NCBI RefSeq assembly: GCF_018919205.1
Contig: NZ_JAHLQN010000001.1
Span: forward strand, 2,728,001 to 2,792,000
Direction: 5' to 3'
DNA from: Dysosmobacter acutus
GTDB taxonomy: Bacteria; Bacillota; Clostridia; Oscillospirales; Oscillospiraceae
DNA length: 64,000 bases
Part shown: piece by piece, positions 1 through 8,800 of the stretch
Position numbering within the stretch: position 1 is the stretch's first letter
Layout: the number at the start of each line of letters is the position of its first letter
The notes under the pieces: generated by a model
What the model was told of the DNA's origin: nothing
The model's database searches: none
What the model saw: the letters and a program-made list of their open reading frames with translations, nothing else
Program-made: the position numbers and the translations under genes

Positions 1-314
1 GCCCCCAGGGTGGTGTGATCCGCCCGCAGCCAACCATTCTCCTCTACACATAGAATCGAGTCCTGTTCACTGTTGTATCTATAGCCCGGATCTCCTTTGC
101 AGACCATGTCCATATGGGCCTGTAAAATCAGGCAATCCGCCGGACTTGCGTTTTTCGGGTTCCTCTCTAACACCACATTGTTTTTCTCATCACGATAGAC
201 AGTGCAGCCAATCCTCCGCCCATAAGACTCCAGATAATCCGCGACCTTATCTTCATGATAGGTAGGCCTGGGTATGGCAGACAACTCACGAAAAATCTCC
301 AACACGGTATGCAT
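1..314 (-). CDS. pepD: Aminoacyl-histidine dipeptidase (PepD, M20 family), N-terminal part; cut by window edge
   Basis: PepD enzymes are cytoplasmic zinc dipeptidases that split Xaa-His and many other dipeptides. Only the first 104 codons are in the window; the rest lies beyond the left edge. The visible part has the family's opening block (FRELSAIPRPTYHEDKVADY), the first metal motif QAHMDMVC and, at the cut, ADHTTLGA, which normally runs on into the metal-binding Asp-Asn-Gly. The ATG follows GGAG by eight bases; a GTG three codons upstream is a weaker alternative. It is the last visible gene of a leftward run with the racemase-like gene and the peptide transporter, consistent with hydrolysis of imported dipeptides. 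The family call is firm; substrate is inferred. Confidence 0.85.
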   Translation of the reverse strand, partial: MHTVLEIFRELSAIPRPTYHEDKVADYLESYGRRIGCTVYRDEKNNVVLERNPKNASPADCLILQAHMDMVCKGDPGYRYNSEQDSILCVEENGWLRADHTTLG

Positions 315-327
315 GACATCCACTCCA

Positions 328-1032
328 TTACGGCATATGCCTGCGGGGCAAGGAAAAGGCCACCTTGCTGTGATGCAACCCCAGCTCGATAAGCGCCTCA
401 CAGTATTTCAGTGCGACGGGTCCAGGCTCAACTACCGGGACACCCAGTTCCTCACTCAAACGCTTGGCAATACCCATCACTGCACCACAGCCAAGCACCA
501 AGCTGTCCGCCCCCTTATTCAGAGCCCTCTGAGCCGCCGCTTTTACGATCTGATAAGAAGATGATTCATCCTCAGCTAAATTTTCGATACCCAAGTTGAA
601 AAATTCCACGGAAGTCATTTGATCTTCCATATGATACTGGTGAAACATCTCCTCACGTGAGGCAATGCTGCCCGGCGGTGCAATCAGGGAAATGTGGTTT
701 CCCAGCATTGCCGTCACATGGAGAGCCGTTTCAAAGATGGAAACCACTGGAATTTGGAGAGCCTCTCGCAAGGCCATTCGTGCCGGATCCAGCGCGCAGT
801 AGACGATAACCCCATCAAAGCCGTCTTTTTCCGCCTGCTCTGCCTCTTTAAGAAGGGAGAGTTCTGACCAAACCTCATCGTATTTCTGGTCCAGATACAG
901 CGCTCCTTCTCCCTTAATGTTACAGATATCCAGTTCCGTATCACTGGCCTTAAGCGGATTGAAGAGATTGTAGACGCTTTCGTTGAACTCTGATGTCGTG
1001 TTCGGAATAATAATTTTAATTCGTTTCCTCAC
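328..1032 (-). CDS. Asp/Glu/hydantoin racemase family protein
   Basis: A 234-residue protein of the cofactor-independent aspartate/glutamate/hydantoin racemase superfamily, which uses two cysteines as acid and base on opposite faces of an amino acid or hydantoin. Both are present: Cys79 in VYCALDPA and Cys182 in LGCGAVMGIA, at the spacing expected for the two half-domains. Members also include maleate isomerases and arylmalonate decarboxylases, so the exact reaction is open. The start is GTG, preceded by AGGTGA at six bases, six bases after the stop of the upstream small gene. Placed between a small unknown gene and pepD in a peptide-uptake operon, it may epimerise an amino acid or derivative released from the imported compound (inference). 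Confidence 0.8.
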   Translation of the reverse strand: MRKRIKIIIPNTTSEFNESVYNLFNPLKASDTELDICNIKGEGALYLDQKYDEVWSELSLLKEAEQAEKDGFDGVIVYCALDPARMALREALQIPVVSIFETALHVTAMLGNHISLIAPPGSIASREEMFHQYHMEDQMTSVEFFNLGIENLAEDESSSYQIVKAAAQRALNKGADSLVLGCGAVMGIAKRLSEELGVPVVEPGPVALKYCEALIELGLHHSKVAFSLPRRHMP

Positions 1033-1038
1033 TATGTT

Positions 1039-1332
1039 TCACCTATTTTCCCTGGCTCTGCGGGATCGTACATTCTCCAGAATCAGTTGATTCAACAAAT
1101 CAATCATTTTTTCTGTGTCATCCACCGCAAAGGCCTTGGCCTCATATATTCGCTGCATCAGAAGTTCGTATTCTTTATCCTCCAGAGCCAATATTTCCAA
1201 GATACCAATAACGCCATCCAAAAGCCGAATGGGCACATAGCCTTCTGGTTCCTGCTGGAAAGATGCAGCGTTATTCATTAGTCTCCAGACAAGATTGTCT
1301 AAATAGTCCCTCTGTTCGCTTGACATGCTCAT
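1039..1332 (-). CDS. Small helical protein of unknown function (possibly DUF6092-like)
   Basis: I do not recognise a function. The 97-residue product is acidic and mostly helical, with no signal peptide, membrane segment or cysteine motif. A central segment (residues about 30-50, IRLLDGVIGILEILALEDKE) and a charged tail ending RSRRARENR are its main marks; it loosely resembles small DUF6092-type proteins, a weak call. I chose the ATG at 1332 because AAGGAG lies eleven bases upstream. An in-frame GTG four codons earlier overlaps the nitroreductase stop but has its Shine-Dalgarno directly against the codon. It sits between the nitroreductase and racemase genes with almost no spacing, so it is co-transcribed and may be an accessory subunit (inference). 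Confidence 0.6.
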   Translation of the reverse strand: MSMSSEQRDYLDNLVWRLMNNAASFQQEPEGYVPIRLLDGVIGILEILALEDKEYELLMQRIYEAKAFAVDDTEKMIDLLNQLILENVRSRRARENR

Positions 1333-1340
1333 CCTGCCGT

Positions 1341-1862
1341 TCACTCCTTTGCCAGACGCATATCCAGAACCTCATTTAGTCCACGCTTCGCTGGCATTTT
1401 TACTTCTCCCATAAAATAGCCCAGTGTTAGCATCAGCATGGGCTCCAATGGAGGCTCAATAGCCAACAAGGCCGCAACCGCTTTTTTATTAAATGAAGCT
1501 ATAATACAACTTCCCAGGCCCAGGGCCTGCGCCTCCAAGGATGCTGCATAGGCAGCAATACCTGCGTCATAGTAGATCGTCTCCTCCAGTGCCTGTTTGC
1601 CTGTACGCTTTAGGGCAATATCCCGATCCATCGAAATTGCCAGGATCGCCGGAGGTTTTTTCCAAATCCCTGCAGAAAAGGTCACAATATCCTTTAGATA
1701 TGCGTCATCTGTAACGATTTGAAATTTCCACGCCTGCGAATTGGAGGACGTGGGGGCATAGCGGGCCATATCAACAATTCTTTCCAATTCGCTGATCGCC
1801 ACTTTTTTTGACAAATAATTCCGCACGCTTCTTCGATTTTTAATCGCCGCTTCAATATCCAT
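1341..1862 (-). CDS. Nitroreductase family protein (FMN-dependent)
   Basis: A 173-residue nitroreductase-fold protein. Such enzymes bind FMN and use NAD(P)H to reduce nitro groups, quinones, enones or, in some branches, remove hydrogens. The N-terminal block RRSVRNY followed by APTSSNSQAWKF is the classic FMN-binding signature, and the C-terminal half carries the dimer segment ALGLGSCIIASF. It is short for the family, like many clostridial single-domain members. ATG at 1862 is preferred over a TTG six codons upstream, although its ribosome site (GGGGTG) is modest. It lies directly after the ABC ATPase gene and overlaps the region before the small unknown gene, so it belongs to the peptide-uptake operon. 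The substrate is unknown. Confidence 0.85.
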   Translation of the reverse strand: MDIEAAIKNRRSVRNYLSKKVAISELERIVDMARYAPTSSNSQAWKFQIVTDDAYLKDIVTFSAGIWKKPPAILAISMDRDIALKRTGKQALEETIYYDAGIAAYAASLEAQALGLGSCIIASFNKKAVAALLAIEPPLEPMLMLTLGYFMGEVKMPAKRGLNEVLDMRLAKE

Positions 1863-1885
1863 TACAGCACCCCAACACAATCCAT

Positions 1886-2905
1886 TTACAGTACAGCGGC
1901 TTCTGTATCCACGGGCTTTCCTTCAATTGCGTGGCAACACACAAAATGTCCTGGAGACACTTCTTTCATCTGTGGATGCTGCGTCTTACAAATTTCCATG
2001 CATCTGCTGCAGCGAGTGTGGAAGCCGCAGCCGGTCGGCATATTGGCAGGGTTTGGAATCTCTCCCCGAGATTCCAACTTTACAGGCCTGAGATTTTCTT
2101 CCTCTTCTGTGACGACAGGAATAGATGAAAGCAGCATCTGCGTATAGGGATGCATGGGGGTGGAGTAAAACTCTGCCGTTTCTGCTATTTCACACAGCCG
2201 TCCCAAGTACAGAATAGCCACCTTTGTAGCTAAGTTGCGCATCAGAGACAGGTCATGTGTAATAAAGAGGTATGAGAGGTTCAGTTCTTTCTGCAGGTCA
2301 ATCAGCTGGCGGATCACTTTGGCCTGAATGGAAACATCCAGGGCAGAGGTGGGTTCATCCAGAATAATCAATTTGGGGTTGCTGGCCAAAGCTCGGGCAA
2401 TACAGGCCAGCTGACGCTCACCACCGCCGATAGAACGAGGATATTTCTGTGCGTATTCCTCAGGAAGGCCTACAAACCGCAAAAGTTCCAGGGCTCGCTC
2501 ATGGATTGCCTGCCTGTCCTTCAGGCCACCATGGCGCTTAATAGGAAAGGCCAAATTGGTTTCAATCGTTGCCCTTGGGTTCATGGAGGAACCCGGGTCC
2601 TGGAACACGATCTGCATATCACCTTTCTGCTTCAGCGGACGTTTGTGAATATCAGGATGCAGGGGCTCGCCATTAAATATGATCTCACCGCTGGTGGGCT
2701 TGTACATACCAATGACATCGTAGGCAATCGTACTCTTGCCGGATCCGCTCTCACCTACCAAGCCGAGGGTCTCTCCGCGCTTTAGCTGAAGGTTTACTCC
2801 CTCTACGGCATGGACAACGACTCCCTTCGGCATATAGAAATACTTCTTCAGATTTTTTATATCAAGAACAATATCCTGATCTTGATTCTCTACATGTTTT
2901 TCCAT
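1886..2905 (-). CDS. Dipeptide/oligopeptide ABC transporter ATP-binding protein (DppF/OppF type)
   Basis: Second of two ATPases that power the peptide permease. The 339-residue protein has Walker A GESGSGKST at residues 51-59, a signature motif IGGGERQL in place of the usual LSGGQ, Walker B followed by DEPTSALD, and the switch His in FITHDLS. The C-terminal oligopeptide-transporter extension contains four cysteines in CGFHTRCSRCMEIC, typical of this branch. ATG is preceded by GGGAGG five bases upstream, two bases after the stop of the DppD-type gene, so translation is tightly coupled. It acts at the inner face of the membrane with the two permease subunits encoded just upstream. Confidence 0.93.
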   Translation of the reverse strand: MEKHVENQDQDIVLDIKNLKKYFYMPKGVVVHAVEGVNLQLKRGETLGLVGESGSGKSTIAYDVIGMYKPTSGEIIFNGEPLHPDIHKRPLKQKGDMQIVFQDPGSSMNPRATIETNLAFPIKRHGGLKDRQAIHERALELLRFVGLPEEYAQKYPRSIGGGERQLACIARALASNPKLIILDEPTSALDVSIQAKVIRQLIDLQKELNLSYLFITHDLSLMRNLATKVAILYLGRLCEIAETAEFYSTPMHPYTQMLLSSIPVVTEEEENLRPVKLESRGEIPNPANMPTGCGFHTRCSRCMEICKTQHPQMKEVSPGHFVCCHAIEGKPVDTEAAVL

Positions 2906-2907
2906 AG

Positions 2908-3885
2908 TTACCTCCCACAATTGTGACAGGCAATCTGGTGATTTTTACCGCAGTCTGTCAGCTTCGGCTTCTCTTCACGGCAGATTGCTGTGGCATAGGG
3001 ACATCTGTCTACATATCGGCAGCCTTTTGGAGGATTCAGGTAATCAGGTACACGTCCAGGGATACCCTCCGCAACACCGCTCCCGGTCAACTTTGGTATG
3101 CAGGCAATCAGTGCCTTTGTATACGGATGCTGCGGACTTTCCAGCACATCTTTTGTATCACCGACCTCCATGACTGTTCCCGCATACATAACACTTACTC
3201 TGTCAGTCATTTCGCGAATCACCCCCATAGAGTGTGTTACCAGAATCACCGACAGCTTCTTTTCTATAGAAAGCTTATAAATTAATTTCAGAATCTGTTC
3301 CTGAATCGTAACATCCAAAGAGGTCGTTGGCTCATCTGCCAAAAGCAAATGACGATCTGTTGCGATTGCCATGGCAATGCAGACTCTCTGCCTCATGCCA
3401 CCGGATAACTGGAACGGATAGTTTTCCATGATGCGCTCTGGATCCGGAAGCATAACATCTCGCAAAGAGCTGACTGCTTTTTCATACGCCACTTTTTTCC
3501 AGTCCTTGCTTTTTGCCAAAGAGTTGCGCATACCGTTCATCATAAGGTCTTTGACCTTAAAAATCGGGTTCAGAGCAGACGATGGATCCTGGAAAATCAT
3601 AGCGCAATTCTTTTTCCGAAATTCCTGCATTTTTTTATTGTCAAACTTGAGAACATCTTCCCCGTTAAATAAAACTTCACCAGAGGAAATAACCGCATTA
3701 GAAGGAAGAATGCCCAGCACAGACTTCAATGTTGTTGTCTTGCCGCAACCTGCTTCGCCTACCAGACCCATGCGTTCGCCGCTATTTAGACGCAGGTTCA
3801 TGCCATCCACAACTTGAAGTTCTCCATTGAACACTTTGTAGGATATTTTTAGGTCTTTGATTTCAAAGCTCCCATTCTTTTCCAT
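2908..3885 (-). CDS. Dipeptide/oligopeptide ABC transporter ATP-binding protein (DppD/OppD type)
   Basis: First ATPase of the peptide transporter, 325 residues. Walker A is GEAGCGKTT (residues 43-51), the signature is LSGGMRQR, Walker B runs into LLLADEPTTSLD, and the switch region reads VTHSMGV. The C-terminal extension has CRYVDRCPYATAIC, the cysteine cluster common to OppD/DppD proteins. It starts one codon after the DppC-type permease stop and ends two bases before the DppF-type start. D and F type ATPases form a heterodimer, so both copies being present argues that this is a complete importer and not a fragment. Confidence 0.93.
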   Translation of the reverse strand: MEKNGSFEIKDLKISYKVFNGELQVVDGMNLRLNSGERMGLVGEAGCGKTTTLKSVLGILPSNAVISSGEVLFNGEDVLKFDNKKMQEFRKKNCAMIFQDPSSALNPIFKVKDLMMNGMRNSLAKSKDWKKVAYEKAVSSLRDVMLPDPERIMENYPFQLSGGMRQRVCIAMAIATDRHLLLADEPTTSLDVTIQEQILKLIYKLSIEKKLSVILVTHSMGVIREMTDRVSVMYAGTVMEVGDTKDVLESPQHPYTKALIACIPKLTGSGVAEGIPGRVPDYLNPPKGCRYVDRCPYATAICREEKPKLTDCGKNHQIACHNCGR

Positions 3886-3886
3886 A

Positions 3887-4771
3887 TTATTCCTCCTCTA
3901 CTGCCAGCAAATCGCTCACACCATCTCCCAGCAGATTGAAGCCAAGAATGATCACAATAATACCGAGGGCGGGAAAAATCGTATTCCACCATTGATCAGG
4001 TAAATATTTTATGCCACTGGAAATCATATTTCCCAAGGCAGGAATAGGGGCCTGCTCGCCAAGACCTACGTAGCTCAAAGATGCTCCTGTCATAATAACC
4101 CAGCCCACATCCAGTGTCATTTTTGTCAAAATTGGAGAGACGCAGTTCGGCAGAATTTCTTTAAATATGATATGAGCAAAACTACCGCCGGTTAATTCAG
4201 CATAACGGACATAATTCTCTCGGCTGATAGACCGCGCTGTGCTATAAGTTAAGCGGCAATACCATGGCCACCAAGATACTGTGATTGCCAGCATTGCATT
4301 GGTCATATTGGGTTTCAGAATCGATGCGATTGCCAATGCCAAGATCATCGACGGAACAGAGAGAAAAATATCGGTAAACCGCATGATCACGGTATCGATC
4401 CAGGTGCCCTGTCGAATACCAGCAATGATGCCCAGAACGCTGCCGACAGGAACTGAGATAGTCAGAACAATAACTGCCATTTTCAGCGCATTGCGAAAAG
4501 CAAAAACGACCCGGGTAAAAATATCGCGGCCACTGTTATCCGTGCCAAAAATATGCGCAGCGCTGGGTGCAGTATTGGCGTTGGCGAAATCTGTAAACGC
4601 GCCGGCGTGTTCAGGATACGGTGTAATCCATTTGGCAAAAATCGCCATGATCACAACCAATGCAACGATTACCAAACCGATTACAGACATATAATTACGG
4701 GAAAAGCGATACCACCGTTTCTTCCAGGTCAAACTTCTCACACTCTGCGGTCTCTTCTGTATCTTTTCCAT
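3887..4771 (-). CDS. Dipeptide/oligopeptide ABC transporter permease (DppC/OppC type)
   Basis: Membrane subunit of the peptide importer, 294 residues. An N-terminal cytoplasmic stretch with RYRFSRN-like basic residues is followed by a first membrane helix (about residues 30-50), the OppC_N region, then the BPD_transp_1 domain with five further helices and the EAA loop around ELTGGSFAHIIFKEILPN. The start is the ATG that shares its neighbourhood with the DppB stop (TGATATG), with GGGAGG eight bases before it; a longer in-frame extension lies inside dppB and lacks a ribosome site. It pairs with the DppB-type subunit to form the pore. Confidence 0.92.
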   Translation of the reverse strand: MEKIQKRPQSVRSLTWKKRWYRFSRNYMSVIGLVIVALVVIMAIFAKWITPYPEHAGAFTDFANANTAPSAAHIFGTDNSGRDIFTRVVFAFRNALKMAVIVLTISVPVGSVLGIIAGIRQGTWIDTVIMRFTDIFLSVPSMILALAIASILKPNMTNAMLAITVSWWPWYCRLTYSTARSISRENYVRYAELTGGSFAHIIFKEILPNCVSPILTKMTLDVGWVIMTGASLSYVGLGEQAPIPALGNMISSGIKYLPDQWWNTIFPALGIIVIILGFNLLGDGVSDLLAVEEE

Positions 4772-4772
4772 A

Positions 4773-5801
4773 TCAATTACCTCCCGCCCCAATGCTGATT
4801 CTGGGATCAAGAATCGAAACAATAATATCAACGACGATATTTGCAATAATAAACACAACACCCAAAATCAGAACAACTGCGCAAACCGCATTCAGGTCGT
4901 TTCGGAGCATCGCATTGATTGCATACCGAGAGAGACCCGGATAGGTAAAAATGGTCTCCACCAGGAATGCATTGCAAAACATGGAGGAGAAGTCCAGAGC
5001 CATGATGGAAATCGTGGGGATAACAGAAGGCTTGAACAAATATTTGCTGTTGATCAATCTACTTCCAACCCCCTGTGCCCGCATCATCAGGATATAGTCC
5101 TTTTCAGAGTTATCCACCATCGTCGAGCGGGTAATTCTCGCCTCTTGGAACATATTGCCCAGAGCCAATGCGAGAGCAGGCAGAATCAAGTGCGCAAAGT
5201 TATCCCTCAGCGCTGCAAAGTTACCTGCCAGGATCGAGTCAATACTTACAAAGCCGGTCACTGTGGGCACTATTATTCCCGGTGTTAAACGACCACCAAT
5301 GGAGGGCAGAATCGGGATCCAATAGCCAAACACCAACAGAAGAAGCACAGCCATAACAAAAGGTGGCGCGGCAATGCCAATGTAACTGAAAATCCGAATC
5401 ACTGTATCCGGCCACCGACCATTGTTTTTTGCACTGACAATGCCCAAAATCATTCCAAAAATGATATGGATCAATGCAGCTAAGAAAATCAGCTCCAGAG
5501 ACGCAGGCAAAAATTCCTTAATATCAGTTGCAACAGGCCGTTTTGTCACAAGAGAATCGCCAAAATCTCCCTGCAGAGCGCTGCCCAGCCAATACACATA
5601 CTGTAAGGGCAGCGGATCATTCAAATGCATTTCTTCTCGCAGTAGTTCAACTGCCTCTTCTGTTGCATTCGCTCCTAAAGAAATTCTGGCTGGATCACCG
5701 GGGACAATTCTGGAAATGGTGAAGATTACGATAGACAGGCCAAGCAAAACAAATATCGACAGGCCGATACGCTTTACAAAATACGCTAAATATTCTCGCA
5801 T
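4773..5801 (-). CDS. Dipeptide/oligopeptide ABC transporter permease (DppB/OppB type)
   Basis: The other membrane subunit, 342 residues with six predicted helices. The opening LAYFVKRIGLSIFVLLGLS and the motif RIVPGDPARISLG directly after the first helix are the DppB hallmarks. The EAA loop is in the C-terminal third (MRAQGVGSRLINSKYLFKPS). It is the first transporter gene behind the solute-binding-protein gene, from which it is separated by about 100 bases containing a strong hairpin; this layout usually allows more binding protein than permease to be made. Confidence 0.92.
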   Translation of the reverse strand: MREYLAYFVKRIGLSIFVLLGLSIVIFTISRIVPGDPARISLGANATEEAVELLREEMHLNDPLPLQYVYWLGSALQGDFGDSLVTKRPVATDIKEFLPASLELIFLAALIHIIFGMILGIVSAKNNGRWPDTVIRIFSYIGIAAPPFVMAVLLLLVFGYWIPILPSIGGRLTPGIIVPTVTGFVSIDSILAGNFAALRDNFAHLILPALALALGNMFQEARITRSTMVDNSEKDYILMMRAQGVGSRLINSKYLFKPSVIPTISIMALDFSSMFCNAFLVETIFTYPGLSRYAINAMLRNDLNAVCAVVLILGVVFIIANIVVDIIVSILDPRISIGAGGN

Positions 5802-5849
5802 GAATCATTTCCTCCTGCGCGTATTTATCTTCTTACTCTTTTTAAAATA

Positions 5850-5890
5850 ATGTAACTTCCGCACCATTTGGCACGGCGCGGAAGTTACAT
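5850..5890 (-). terminator. Intercistronic hairpin between binding-protein gene and permease genes
   Basis: A perfect 13-base inverted repeat (5850-5862 and 5878-5890, arms ATGTAACTTCCGC / GCGGAAGTTACAT) with a 15-base loop lies between the stop of the solute-binding lipoprotein gene and the DppB gene. On the coding strand it is followed by a broken U-rich stretch (TATTTT), so it may act as a partial terminator or as a 3' stabilising structure for the binding-protein message. Either would give the usual excess of binding protein over permease. Confidence 0.65.
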
Positions 5891-5898
5891 GATAGAGT

Positions 5899-7551
5899 TT
5901 ATTTCTTTTCAGGGTAAATCAGCATATCACGCAGAATCACGTTGGCCCCCATAATGGCAGGAACGGGTTGGTTTGCAATGGTCCATTCCAAGTAACCCGC
6001 CTGATAGGCATACTGGAACCGTTGCTCAAACAAGGGGATCATTGGCATACTATCCATGAATTCTTCCTGAAGGTCAATATATTTCTGTTCACGCTCATCA
6101 CTATCCAAGGTGGCGACTGCATCGGCAATTTTGGCATCCAGTTCAGGGCTACCGGCCCAAGACATGGTGTTGGGATTACCGTGCTCAACATCGCTGAAAC
6201 AGGTCTCAAAGAGGCAACCAGCCTCGGTATAGTCAGGAGCGGTAATGACCGTCACCATGTGATAAGTGGTTTCGGGAGAGGCCGAAGTGTCCACTATGGA
6301 CGCCCAAGGCACTTCATAAATGCTGAGGTTGATACCAAGCTGAGCAGCATTGGCCTGCAGCATCAGAGCGATCTTTTCACGGTCGGGGCAGTTAGCAACC
6401 CAGGCAATCTCGATCTCATAATCACCAATGGTATCCGCATATTTGGATTGAGCCAACTCTGCAGCGGCTTTCTCCATGTCAAAGCTCACATTCACAGCCT
6501 TATCATCGTAGCCCATCACAGTGGTGGGAACACAGCTGTTGGCGCGATAAGATCCAGGATACAGAGTGTTGATCAAAGTATCATAGTCGATGCAGTATGC
6601 AAGAGCTTTTCGAAGATGCTCACAATCCATAGGCGCTCTTTTGGTGTTGGTGGACAGGGCCATCAGATCGCCCTTGTAGAAGCCAGCGATTTCAATACCC
6701 TCGATCGCATCCAACTGCTCATAGGTCTCAAGGGCCAAATAGGGATTACTGATCTCCAGCTCACGATTCGACATCATCGTCACCTGGGTAACCGTCTCAT
6801 CCACATTCATAAATTTAGCACGTTCGGGGTTGTTGGCCTCAAAGCCGTCCCAGTAATCCGCAAATTTTTTGACGGTAATAGCCTGGTTCTGTTCGTACAG
6901 CTCCACTTCATAAGCACCGCAGCCGGCATCGGTATTCTGCAGATAAGTCATCCCATAGTCGCCTTTATCGCCATAAGGACCATCTTGATAGTTGGCCTCC
7001 AGCAGATCCTTATTCACGATATACAGACGAACAAGGCTGGTAATGAACACGCCGCTGGGAGCATTCAGATTAAAGCGGACAGTGTAATCATCCACGACCT
7101 GAGTAGAAGCAACCTTATTGGCAAACAGGAATCCCAGGCCCTGGCCAATCTCAATAGCGCGGTCCATAGAGTACTTCACGTCCTCAGCCAAAACTTCAGT
7201 GCCATCGTGGAACAAGATACCCTTTCTCAGGACAAAGTCAAAAGACTTGCCGTCCTCAGAAGCAGTATAGCTTTCAGCCATGCCATTCACAACAGAGCCG
7301 TCAGCCTGGGGCCAAACCAAGGAATCGTACACGTTGGGATATAGGATCAATGCGGACTCAGTGATGGCGACTGCCGGGTCAACCACAGGAACATCGGAAA
7401 TCGCCATTCTGACCAAGGACTCACCGCCGCCAGTGGAGCCATTGCCAGTGCTGCTGGAACTGCTATTAGGTACATTAGCACCACCGCCGCAGCCCACTAA
7501 CAGGGACGCCGTCATTATACATGCAAGGATAAGACTCAAAAACTTTTTCAT
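5899..7551 (-). CDS. Peptide-binding lipoprotein (solute-binding protein family 5)
   Basis: Extracellular substrate receptor of the adjacent ABC importer, 550 residues. A lipoprotein signal peptide (residues 1-20, KK then a hydrophobic core) ends in the lipobox LLVGC with Cys21 as the lipid anchor, followed by a Gly/Ser/Asn-rich linker. The body matches the SBP_bac_5 family, for example the early block FDFVLRKGILFHDGTEVLAEDVKYSMDRA-type signature (split across residues about 75-105). ATG is chosen because AAGGAGG lies seven bases upstream and the signal peptide begins there; a longer in-frame reading adds 16 residues without a ribosome site. Ligand class (di-, oligo- or modified peptide) cannot be told from sequence. 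Confidence 0.92.
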   Translation of the reverse strand: MKKFLSLILACIMTASLLVGCGGGANVPNSSSSSTGNGSTGGGESLVRMAISDVPVVDPAVAITESALILYPNVYDSLVWPQADGSVVNGMAESYTASEDGKSFDFVLRKGILFHDGTEVLAEDVKYSMDRAIEIGQGLGFLFANKVASTQVVDDYTVRFNLNAPSGVFITSLVRLYIVNKDLLEANYQDGPYGDKGDYGMTYLQNTDAGCGAYEVELYEQNQAITVKKFADYWDGFEANNPERAKFMNVDETVTQVTMMSNRELEISNPYLALETYEQLDAIEGIEIAGFYKGDLMALSTNTKRAPMDCEHLRKALAYCIDYDTLINTLYPGSYRANSCVPTTVMGYDDKAVNVSFDMEKAAAELAQSKYADTIGDYEIEIAWVANCPDREKIALMLQANAAQLGINLSIYEVPWASIVDTSASPETTYHMVTVITAPDYTEAGCLFETCFSDVEHGNPNTMSWAGSPELDAKIADAVATLDSDEREQKYIDLQEEFMDSMPMIPLFEQRFQYAYQAGYLEWTIANQPVPAIMGANVILRDMLIYPEKK

Positions 7552-7673
7552 ATGACCCTCCTTTAATAAATTAGCGATTATCATTAGCGGGGATATCATA
7601 AAACGCGGAAGTCAAAATAGCAGGGTTGCCCTTTTTTCTTTATACTTTACACGAAAATGTGTGGGAGCAAACG

Positions 7674-8732
7674 TTATTTACCCAGCTTCTTGGCAAGTTC
7701 AACCAACTTCGGTTCCACTGGAGTACCGCGATCGATGATCATCCTGCCATCCAGGTAGGTTGTGGTGTTCAGGACAATACCATCAGTGTGGGAGGGAGCG
7801 GGATATCCCGGAGGGGCATAATAGGCGCCGGCGCTACCGAATCCCCACTCGGTGCAACCCCAGACACGCTCGTCTTCACCATTCTGTCCGCTGATCTTAG
7901 CTCCAGGGTGGAATCCATAGCAAAGGTGAGCCGGACGAAGCATCTGAGGATGATTGAAGCTCTTCAACCATTTAAACCAGTCGTGCGCTTGAATGCCGCC
8001 CTCCACCTTCTGAATAACACCCTTTTCCAAATAGACCTTGCAAGGTTCATGAAGGGGGCCAAACTGAGGAACGATAGATGCATCAAACACCAGAACACCA
8101 TTGATGGATTCCCACGACGGAGTCCAGCATATCTGACCGCTGAGCATCATGGTGCCAGGCTTGTCCCAAAAACCGGTTTCCGCACGAACAGGCCAACCAG
8201 GGTGGTTGTCGAATTCAATGTCCTGTCCCAGTTCTGTAGTCATGCGGACATGCTTGGCCTCACGGGTGATATCCGCAAGATATGTAACGAACTCCGCCAA
8301 ATCAGTTTGATTCACACGGGCATACAGTCTTACAAACACTTCACTGGTGGTACCGGGCAGTCCCAGAAAGCGCAGCTTGGGATTACCGTCCATAGCAGCC
8401 TGATAAGTATCAGAATACAGGAAATACTGACGATTGAACTCCACCCAAGCATCAGCCTTTAGTGCCGCACCCAGAATGGCATCGGAGGGAAGGAAGTCAT
8501 CCACCATCTTGCCAGGTCCCAAAGGAGTTGCAGTCCAAACCACCATAGGCTTTCCTCCAGCGGCAAAGGCTGCGCCCGCAACAGCGTCAACAAGGTTTTT
8601 ATCGCTTTCTGTGTCAGCGGTGATTAAGATAGTCTCACCCTCTTTAAGCTTACAGGTCTCCCGAATCAAGATGTCGGCAGCCTTGGTCAGCTCAAACTTA
8701 TACAAATAGCCATAGTCCATGTTTGATACCAT
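7674..8732 (-). CDS. M29-like / NicX-like metalloenzyme (aminopeptidase T superfamily)
   Basis: A 352-residue protein of the thermophilic metalloprotease M29 superfamily, which contains both aminopeptidases and NicX-type 2,5-dihydroxypyridine dioxygenases. The opening (ELTKAADILIRETCKLKEGE then ILITADT) is typical. Conserved acidic and histidine residues occur in the C-terminal half, including GFHPGAK and the GEDERVWGCTEWG block. Whether it is a peptidase or a ring-opening oxygenase cannot be decided here; members close to NicX are often over-annotated. Start ATG at 8732 has GGAGG nine bases upstream; a longer reading lacks one. First gene of the transporter operon, behind a promoter with a 20-base palindrome. 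Confidence 0.75.
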   Translation of the reverse strand: MVSNMDYGYLYKFELTKAADILIRETCKLKEGETILITADTESDKNLVDAVAGAAFAAGGKPMVVWTATPLGPGKMVDDFLPSDAILGAALKADAWVEFNRQYFLYSDTYQAAMDGNPKLRFLGLPGTTSEVFVRLYARVNQTDLAEFVTYLADITREAKHVRMTTELGQDIEFDNHPGWPVRAETGFWDKPGTMMLSGQICWTPSWESINGVLVFDASIVPQFGPLHEPCKVYLEKGVIQKVEGGIQAHDWFKWLKSFNHPQMLRPAHLCYGFHPGAKISGQNGEDERVWGCTEWGFGSAGAYYAPPGYPAPSHTDGIVLNTTTYLDGRMIIDRGTPVEPKLVELAKKLGK

Positions 8733-8800
8733 TTTTAATAACCTCCTCAATCCATTCTTCATTATTTTTGTAAGGCAGTCCACTCACTGCTCTTTACTGA

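Noticed and set aside
5968-7344. A 458-codon frame opposite the peptide-binding lipoprotein gene
   Set aside because: The coding strand carries a clear SBP family 5 protein with lipobox and ribosome site; the other frame is a shadow.
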